Assembly: GCF_905171765.1 (NCBI RefSeq)
Contig: NC_053390.1
Location: 215,208,927-215,272,926, forward strand
DNA from: Bufo bufo
Taxonomy: Eukaryota > Chordata > Amphibia > Anura > Bufonidae
Direction of reading: 5' to 3'
DNA: 64,000 bases
Below, one piece after another: positions 54,515 to 61,914 of the stretch. Below the pieces are notes generated by a model. The model worked only from the letters and a program-made list of their open reading frames with translations, was not told the origin of the DNA and searched no databases. The translations under genes were made by a program, and so were the position numbers. Within the stretch, counting starts at the first letter, position 1, and each line of letters opens with the position of its first letter.

Positions 54515-56660
54515 CCGTTGGATGTGCCCCTCTGGCGGTGTTGATCTTTTTCCCACCCCATGGACTGCTCTGGGACGTCCCATGGTCTGTGTCCCCCAAT
54601 GGAATGGGCGAGAAAAGGAGATTTTTTTTGTTAAACTCACCTGTAAAGTCTTTTCCATTGGGGGACACCGCTCCCACCCATTCTTGTCTGTTGCAGGAGG
54701 GATTGATTCACTTATGTTGGAACCTTATGGTTTCGGTCCGATGGCGGTATTCCGTTGTTAGGTTTTTTCTTTTGCAAAGTTTTTGGTCTCCTTCTCCTAC
54801 TGCTTTTGCACGAACTGAGGTCCTCCTGTGGGAGCCTGAGGGTATAGCCCGTGGACGAGGAGCTTTCTTCTTTATTTGCATAGTGTCTCCTCCTGGTAAT
54901 GGCCTAGGCTATACCCATGGTCTGTGTCCCCCAATGGAAAAGACGAGAAAAAGATTTTACAGGTGAGTTTCACAAAAAAATCTCCTTTTTGTCACCTTAC
55001 ACCACAAAAAGTGCAACACCAAGCGATCAAAAAGGCGTATGCCCCCCAAATCAGACCGTCACCTCATCCCGCAAAAAATGAGACCCTACCTGAAAGAATC
55101 GGTAAAAAAATAAAAAAAGCTATGGCTCTGACTGAGACACTAAAATATGATTATTTTTTGCTTCCAAACTGCTAAAGTGAAAAAAAAGTATAGATATTAG
55201 GTATCGCCACGTCCGTAACGAACAGCTCTATAAAAATATCACATGACATAACCACTCAGGTGAACACCGTAAAAAAATTAAAACAGTTTAAAAAAAAAGC
55301 CATTTTTGTCACATTACATCACATAAATTGCAACAGCAAGTGAACAAAAAGGCGTATGCCCCCTTAAATAGTACCAATCAGACCGTCACCTCATCCTGCA
55401 AAAAATGAGACCCTACCTGATAGAATCGGTCAAAAAATAAAAAAAAGCTATGGCTCTCAGACTGATACACTAAAATATGATTATTTTTTGCTTCAAAACT
55501 GCTATTATTGTGCTAAAGTGAAAAAAAAAAAAAAGTATACATATTAGGTATTGCCACGTGCGTAACGATCTTTTCTATAAAAAAAAAGTCACATGACCTA
55601 ATCCCTCGGTTAAACGCTGTAAAAATAAAACATAAAAACGGTGCAAAAACATCAATTTTTTTGTTACCTTGCCTCACAAAAAACTTAATATAGAGCAATA
55701 AAAAATCATATGTCCCCCAAAATACTACTAATCCAACTGGCACCTTATAACGTAGTTTCCAAAATGTGGTCACTTTTTTGAGTTTCTACTGTAGGGGTGC
55801 ATCAGGGGGGCTTCAAATGGGACATGGCATCTAAAAACCAGTTCAGCTAAATTTGCCTTCCAAAAACCATATGGTGTTCCTTTCCTTCTGCGCCCTGCCG
55901 TGTGCCCGTACAGCAGTTTACGATCACATGTGGGGTTTCTGTAAACCGCAGAATCAGGGTAATAAATATTGAGTTTGGTTTGGCTGTTAACTCTTCCTTT
56001 GCTACTGGAAAAAATGGATTAAAATTTAAAATCTGCCAAAAAAGTGAAATTCTGAAATTTCATCTACATTTTCCATCAATTCTTGTGGAACACCTAAAGG
56101 GTTAAGAAAGTTTGTAAAATCAGTTTTGTATACCTTGAGGGGTGTAGTTTCTAAAATGGGGTCATTTTTGGGTGGTTTCTATTATGTAAGCCTCACAAAG
56201 TGACTTCAGACCTGAACTGGTCCTTAAAAAGTGGGTTTTGGAAATTTTCCGAAAAATTTCAAGATTTGCTTCCATACTTCTATGCCTTCTAACGTCCCCA
56301 AAAAATTAAATGTAATTTTCAAAATGATCCAAACATGAAGTAGACCTATGAGGAATGTAAAGTAATTACTATTTTTGAAGGTATTACTATCTATTATAAA
56401 AGTAAAGAAATTGAAATTTGCAAATTTTTCGAAATTTTTGGTAAATTTGGTATTTTTTTTTTATGAATATAAATGTGTTTTTTTTTTTAACTTATTTTTA
56501 CCACTGTCATGAAGTACAATATGTGACGAGAAAACATTCTCAGAATGGCCTGGATAAGTAAAAGCGTTTTAAAGTTATCACCACATAAAATGACATGTCA
56601 TATTTGCAAAAAATGGCCTTGGCAGGAAGGTGAAAACGGGCCTGGGGTTGAAGGGGTTAA

Positions 56661-56944
56661 TAGGATCAGTCCTGCAGACAGGTGCACTTTAAGTAAACAC
56701 AACCTTTTTTCTATCCTTTATTTTAAAGATTTGTCCTCATTTGCTAAATTGTTTCATACCTGTACAAACGTTTTAAAACATGCTTTAATGTCTTGTGTTA
56801 TGGACACTGTTTTATAAATTGACTGTCTTAATGATAGTGCAGGATTGTATGAAAAATACTTTTTTTTTTTTCTTTTTCTTTTTTTTTTATTCTAAAATTG
56901 TTTATGCATATTCCATAATTTCCAGTCTTTTTTTTTCTGTCCAG
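56661..56944. other. Intron end upstream of exon M
   Basis: It has a long T-rich stretch (56861-56890) and the pyrimidine tract of the exon M acceptor. No other feature. Confidence 0.6.
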
Positions 56945-57048
56945 TTAATATTTGATGCAGTACTTCAAATTATGTATGGTGCTGTGGTGCCTTGGAGTGA
57001 TGCAGTTGAGCAGCTTGTAAAGCAACATCTGGAGATGGATCATCCCAA
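56945..57048 (+). CDS. kntc1: KNTC1 exon M (last exon in window)
   Basis: It is 104 bp: 34 codons plus AA of a Lys codon. The acceptor is TTTTTTCTGTCCAG and the donor is CCCAA|GTAAGA, leaving at phase 2. The peptide begins LIFDAVLQIMYGAVVPWSDA and ends EQLVKQHLEMDHP, nearly identical to vertebrate KNTC1 directly after exon L (SDTD-LIFDAV). The 3' exons of the gene lie beyond 64000 or were not recognisable; nothing matching was found in 57049-64000. Confidence 0.96.
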
Positions 57049-57120
57049 GTAAGAAAATAATTATATTCACTGTTATTCTACTAAGTAAAGTAAGGGAAAC
57101 CTGACAAGTCCAGCTTCATG

Positions 57121-57735
57121 TGGTCCTGATAAACAGTGCATTTGAAAATCTTCATGCCCTTTCACTTTTTTCACATTTTGTTATGTTTTTGTCATGCTTT
57201 GTATGAATTTTCTGTACATTATAAATGTCATTTGTTGATGTGAGACAACCCCTTTAACCCTCAGCCCAGTCTGAGGTCCAGAGCGCTGTTTATTCTCTTT
57301 TTCTTTCACTATTCAGCTTTCTCTCAACCCTGACCAGTTTCCCTTTTCCAGCTGCTAAGACACCCATACAGCATAAGGGTACATTCACACGACCGTATTA
57401 TTTTTTCCGCATCCGTTCCGCATTTTGCGGAATAGAAGCGGACCCATTCATTCCTATGGGTGAATAAAATGTGCGGACAACATTCAGTATGTTGTCCGTA
57501 TCCGTGTGTCCGAATTTCTATTCAGCAAAAATATGAAGCATGTCCTACTATTGTCCGTACAGATCGGTCCGCAGGAGCATTCACGTCAATGTATCCGGAA
57601 ATTCCGGATGACATATGGAATGGTTTCCATATGTCATCAGTTTTTTGCGGATCCGTTTACCTATTTTTGAAGGCCTATTAAGGCCTTCAAAAATCCGTAA
57701 TCGAAGATTTTCAAATGCACTGTTTATCAGGACCA
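57121..57735. repeat. 33-bp perfect inverted repeat pair
   Basis: TGGTCCTGATAAACAGTGCA and the next 13 bases at 57121-57153 recur as an exact reverse complement at 57703-57735. The right arm lies inside the foldback at 57377-57920 and the left arm outside. The left arm runs into ATCTTCATGCCCTTTCACTT, which resembles the end of a Tc1-like element. Confidence 0.85.
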
Positions 57736-57920
57736 CATTCTTTTTTTTTTTTCGCTCTTCTTTTTATTTTTTATATTTTTTTTCTTCTTCTGTTTTTTTT
57801 GCGGACCGTAAAAAACGGAAGACATATGGAAGTCGTTTGTCCGCAAAATGCGGACACGCGGTTCTGTTATTTGCGGACCGCAAACCGGAAAGGATTACAC
57901 ACGGTCGTGTGAATGTACCC
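57377..57920. mobile_element. Harbinger-like foldback MITE, TSD TAA
   Basis: Ends GGGTACATTCACACGACCGT and GGTCGTGTGAATGTACCC are inverted, flanked by TAA (57374-57376 and 57921-57923). The interior has CCCATTCATTCCTATGGGTG and a small palindrome GAAGGCCTATTAAGGCCTTC, plus about 100 bp of apparently foreign T-rich sequence starting with the 33-bp inverted arm. Confidence 0.82.
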
Positions 57921-57959
57921 TAATGCTGCCAGCGCCATGCTTCACTGTAGGGATGTTAA

Positions 57960-59272
57960 TGGAAACAATAGAGCTGAGAAATTGGGGTCATTCAAGATAA
58001 AAGTGGTACAATACCAACTATAAATGAGTTAATTTAAGCTCATAGCGCACAAATTTACTCAAACATGTGTCGGGCCCATTTACCAGGCGTCAAGGTGGCT
58101 TTTGCAGATGGGTCCCTAACACTAAATATACTGCCTCTCTTTGGACTTGCTTAAGCCTACAATATTCAGGGCAGTGTAGTGACCAGATACATACGTACTC
58201 TGCTCAGAACTCCCAGGCCCGACACATGTTTGAGCAAATATGTGCGCTAAGAGCTTCCATTAAGGCTGAGTTCACACGGGCGAGATTTCCGCGCCGGTGC
58301 AATGCGTGAGGTGAACGCATTACACCCGCACTGAATCCTGACCCATTCACTTCTATGGGGCTGTGCACATGAGCGGTGATTTTCACGCATCACTTATGCG
58401 TTGCGTGAAAATCGCAGCATGCTCTATATAGTGCGTTTATCACGCAACGCAGGCCCCATAGAAGTGAATGGGGCTAAGTGAAAATCGCAAGCAAGTGCGG
58501 ATGCGGTGCGATTTTCACACATGGTTGCTAAGATGACAGTCTATTCACTGTATTATTTTCCCTTTAATACAGAATGCTTAGTAGAAGGTCAATTGAGGGT
58601 TAAAAAATAATTAACTCACCACCTCCTCTTGATCGCGTAGTTGCCGATCTCTTCTTACTTCTTTAATCATGAGCTGCCGGCTAAAGGACCTGTGGTGACG
58701 TCACATCACATGGTACAATCACATCGTCCATCACCGTGGTGATGGACTATGTGATTGGACCATGTGATGATCTCAGTGACGTCACCACAGGTCCTTTGAC
58801 AGGTCCTGAAGAAAGAACAGGAGACCGGCAGCTACGCGATCAATTGAATGAGGTGAGTTAATTATTTTTTATTTTTTAACCCTCAATTGACCTACTAAGC
58901 ATTCTGTATTAAAGAATGCTATTATTTTCCCTTATAACCATGTTATAAGGGAAAATAATTACATCTACACACCACCGAACCCAAACCTGAACTTCTGTGA
59001 AGAAGTTCGGGTCTGGGTGCCACATTCAGGTTTTTATCACGCGCGTGCAAAACGCATTGCACCCGTGCGATAAAAACTGAACAACGGAATGCAATCACAG
59101 TCAAAACTGACTGCAATTGGGTACCTACTCCCGCGGGTTTACCACAGTACACCCGGGACACATCCTGAACAAATTTGTCATGCCCATGTGAACTCAGCCT
59201 AACTCATTTATAGTCGGTATTGTACCACTTTTATCTGGAATGACCCCCATTTCTCAGCTCTATTGTTTGTAT
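57960..59272. repeat. Long inverted repeat enclosing nested foldbacks
   Basis: The stretch at 57967-58031 (AACAATAGAGCTGAGAAATT onward, through AAAAGTGGTACAATACC) recurs inverted at about 59203-59270 with few differences. Inside it, 'ctcaaacatgtgtcgggcc' at 58057 pairs with GGCCCGACACATGTTTGAG near 58216, and the Harbinger-like element 58264-59199 follows. Confidence 0.75.
58264..59199. mobile_element. Harbinger-like foldback MITE, TSD TAA, relative of 1818-3279
   Basis: The left end GGCTGAGTTCACACGGGCG and the right end CATGTGAACTCAGCC are inverted, flanked by TAA (58261-58263 and 59200-59202). The interior repeats the plan of the first foldback: ACCCATTCACTTCTATGGGG, ATTATTTTCCCTT palindromes, a GATCGCG block and a long hairpin with GTGACGTCAC in each arm (about 58650-58815). 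Confidence 0.82.
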
Positions 59273-59704
59273 GTATAATGGTGTGCAGCCATCTTGTTTT
59301 TTATACTTATGTGGTATCATTTTAACAACAAAACCCGTAAAACGGTGGAGAAATTGCGTTTTTGTTCCAATTCCCTGCTTCTCACTACATTGTATGCCAA
59401 AATAAATTGTGGCATTAGAAAGAACAACTTGTCCCGCAAAAAATAAGCCCTCATACAGCTGTGTGAACGTTAATATAAAAAAGTTATGGCTCAAGGAAGA
59501 TGGGGAAGAAAAATTTAAAGAAAAAAACTTCTGGTATCCTAAGGGTTAAAGTATGATGGCAAAGGGTCTGAATACTTATGTTTATGCAAAATTCTACTTC
59601 ACATTTTTTAATACATTTGCAAAAAATTATAATTTTTAAAACAAAATTAGCACAAGATTTTCCTAATGCATTGTGTATGAAACACCTAGACCCCATGGTT
59701 CTAC
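59273..59704. other. Intronic DNA, no gene seen
   Basis: It contains 'gggtctgaatacttatg' near 59567, resembling the end zone of a Tc1-like repeat, but the opposite end was not found. Confidence 0.4.
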
Positions 59705-59707
59705 TTA

Positions 59708-60176
59708 GGCTACTTTCACACTAGCGTTTTTGCTGGATCCGGCAGGGTTCAGCAAAAAACACTTCCGTTACTGATAATACAACCGTCTGCATTTGTTATG
59801 AACGGATCCGGTTGTATTATCTTTAACAAAGCCAAGACTGATCCGTCATGAACTCCATAGAAAGTCAATGGGGGATGGATCAGTTTTCTATTGTCAGATT
59901 GTGTGAGAGAAAACTGATTCATCCCCATTGACTTGACCTCATGACGGATCCATCTTGTTCCGCATCCCAAGACGGAAAGCAAACAGCAGCATGCTGCTGT
60001 TGTCTCTCCAGTATGAGAACAGAACGGAATGCATTTTGGAGTATTCCATTCTGTTCAGTTACGTTTTGTCCCCATTGACAATGAATAGGGACAAAACTGA
60101 AGCGTTTTTTCCCGGTATTGAGACCCTATGACGGATCTCAATACCGGAAAATATTAAGGCTAGTGTGAAAGTAGCC
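59708..60176. mobile_element. Harbinger-like foldback MITE, TSD TTA
   Basis: Ends GGCTACTTTCACACTAGCG and GCTAGTGTGAAAGTAGCC are inverted, and TTA flanks both sides (59705-59707 and 60177-60179). Inner arms include 'catgaactccatagaaagtcaatggggga' and 'ccccattgacttgacctcatg'. Non-coding. Confidence 0.85.
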
Positions 60177-60226
60177 TTAGATGACCATAAAATCCTATTG
60201 TGTTATCTAAATTGCAGCTAACCTGA

Positions 60227-60595
60227 AAGGGAACCTGTCACCGGGATTTTGGGTATAGAGCTGAGGACATGGGTTGCTAGATGGCTGCTAGCACATCTGC
60301 AATACCCAGTCCCCATAGCTCTGTGTGCTTTTATTGTATAAAAAATACGATTTGATACATATGCAAATTAACCTGAGATGAGTCAGAGCTTAAAAATATG
60401 ACTCTTCTCTGGTCACACAATTAAGATATGACTCTTTTATATTAATTTGCATAAAAGGCAGGAATTAAAAAAATGCATAATACTTATTGAATTCGTCTGC
60501 AAACGAAATATTTTTTTTTTTATATGTTTAGGGTAACACAATGAACATTTAGAAACGCTCAGTGGGGGTAGCATAGTAGAGGTGACAGGTTCCCT
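60227..60595. mobile_element. Foldback MITE (family R3)
   Basis: Ends AGGGAACCTGTCACC and GGTGACAGGTTCCCT are inverted. The flanks are CTGA and TTGA, degraded from the TTAA seen in the other two copies. The interior is AT-rich and non-coding. Confidence 0.75.
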
Positions 60596-60616
60596 TTGAG
60601 GTGCTCATACACTTAA

Positions 60617-61069
60617 AGGGGTTGGCCAGTTTCCTATATCGTTGACCTATCCTCAGAATAGGTAATGAATATTAGATCGGCAGAGGTCCGACTCCAGGCA
60701 GCCTGCTGATCAGATGTTTAAAGAGAATGCAGCGCTTGTGAAAGCTGCATTCTCTATGCTATTTACCTGCTAGCTGTTGACATCACAGTGGCGAGCTGAT
60801 GTAATTACAGCTCCTCCATCCCCATTCACTTCAACGGGAAGAGGCAGTGTAATTGATCCTTCCCATTGAAGTGAATGGGGATAGAGAAGCTGCAATTACA
60901 CTTCCTTGCCACTGTGATGTCAACGGCAAGCAGGTAAACAGTGAAGGGAAAGCAGCGTTCTCTTCAAACAGCTAATCAGTGGGGGTGCCGGGACCTGGAC
61001 CCCCACCGATATCATATTGATGACCTATCCAGTGGATAGGTCATTAGTATTGGAAAGTGGCCAACCCCT
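60617..61069. mobile_element. TTAA-flanked foldback MITE
   Basis: Ends AGGGGTTGGCCAGTTTCC and TGGCCAACCCCT are inverted, TTAA at 60613-60616 and 61070-61073. Inner arms are complementary over most of the length, including GAAGTGAATGGGGATAGAGA opposite 'cctccatccccattcacttc'. Confidence 0.83.
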
Positions 61070-61209
61070 TTAAAAATATAGCCTTCCACACCTGACAATT
61101 TTCATGGCACTAGATGTCTATTTTATGTGTATGAGGGTCTCCTGTCTGTCCTCCATTATCTGAGTTTCAGCATTGGAATTTTTTTTTTCCACAAAGGGAG
61201 ATAATCAAC

Positions 61210-61514
61210 TGCTAGCAGCTTAAACCGCATTTAGATGGTGCAAGGAGCAGCCATTTGTCAGGAAGGAAGCGTTCCTTCCCAACTATCAGCTGTTTGTTAA
61301 ATGGAGGTGAAGTGTCACATTAACATGCAGCAGTCACCTCCACAGTATGACGACAAGTGATCGCTGCTGCGATTGCTCGTCCTCATACAGTTGCATTGTC
61401 ACTGAGCAGCAGACTGCATGATATGCTGCCCAGGAACGATGATTGAGGTGTCCGCACTTCAGATCATTTCACCCAAGTGTTTCATGGACATTGGGCCATG
61501 TAAATACGGCTTTA
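61210..61514. mobile_element. Probable foldback MITE
   Basis: AAACCGCATTTAGATGG near 61222 and CCATGTAAATACGGCTTT near 61496 are imperfect inverted ends, and internal arms are partly complementary. No target duplication was confirmed. Confidence 0.5.
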
Positions 61515-61651
61515 CCCTCCCCTCCCCATTGAGAACACAAGCAAGCTTGCCCGAGGGTGCATGTGGGTGTTAATAAGAATAGCGGTCAGCTAAATGAGCA
61601 GTTGACCGACGGCTATTGAAGATGTCTGCCACCTACTTGTTTGGTCTTTAG

Positions 61652-61830
61652 TAGTGTTGAGCAAACTTGTGGTTTAAGATCGGCGTCTAAAGTTCGGCTT
61701 CGGGTTAACGAAGAATCCCGACATGGATTCCGAATTCCGTTGCGGTCCGTGGTAGCGGAATCAATAACGGGATTCTTCGATAATCCGAACTTTAGACGCT
61801 GAACTTAAAACAAAAGTTTGCTCAACACTA
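61652..61830. mobile_element. hAT-type foldback MITE, 8-bp TSD
   Basis: It is 179 bp with ends TAGTGTTGAGCAAACTT and AAGTTTGCTCAACACTA, almost completely palindromic. GTCTTTAG flanks it at 61644-61651 and 61831-61838, an exact 8-base duplication. Confidence 0.88.
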
Positions 61831-61914
61831 GTCTTTAGCATATGATTAGTACATCAAGGCGTCTTCGATTGTTATTATTGTATGTTACATGTAATTTGTG
61901 TTTATAAATGTATG

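Larger units (their letters stand above)
50641..54987 (+). mobile_element. DIRS element B, internally deleted, inside R1
   Basis: It starts TTTCTCGCACATTCCATTGG and ends in the terminal hairpin with CAGGTGAGT. An internal complementary region lies at about 54579-54668. It keeps a gag-like N-terminal part and the recombinase C-terminal part, but the RT-RNase H-methyltransferase region is gone. A hAT-like element with an inner Tc1 interrupts the left terminal repeat at 50690-52573. It is a different subfamily from A1/A2, with termini reading CCATTGGGGGACACAG in place of CCTTGGGGGACACAGG. Confidence 0.88.
49853..56660. mobile_element. R1 modular repeat, copy 3, hosting a nest of three transposons
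   Basis: Termini TTAACCCCTGCCC and GGTTGAAGGGGTTAA lie at a TTAA target. Units with 'cgtccgta-cga-cggctctataaa' occur near 50535, 55210 and 55550, and a single 'gtttctactgtaggggtgcatc' block lies near 55785. DIRS-B (50641-54987) interrupts the first unit. Without it R1 would be about 2.46 kb. It ends 284 bp before KNTC1 exon M. Confidence 0.75.
3975..57048 (+). other. kntc1: kntc1 gene body (13 internal exons; 5' and 3' ends outside window)
   Basis: This is the span from the first to the last exon I can recognise of the kinetochore protein KNTC1/ROD. With Zw10 and Zwilch it forms the RZZ complex, which recruits Spindly-dynein and supports Mad1-Mad2 loading in the spindle checkpoint (established knowledge). 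Thirteen exons join in one frame with AG/GT borders and give a protein closely resembling vertebrate KNTC1 as I remember it, probably within the Rod_C region. Intron lengths in order are 10163, 85, 8644, 75, 1326, 759, 587, 851, 11988, 77, 92 and 17125 bp. Eleven of the twelve internal introns are phase 0; the E-F intron and the introns flanking A and M are phase 2. No frameshift or stop was seen, so the gene looks functional. Confidence 0.93.
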
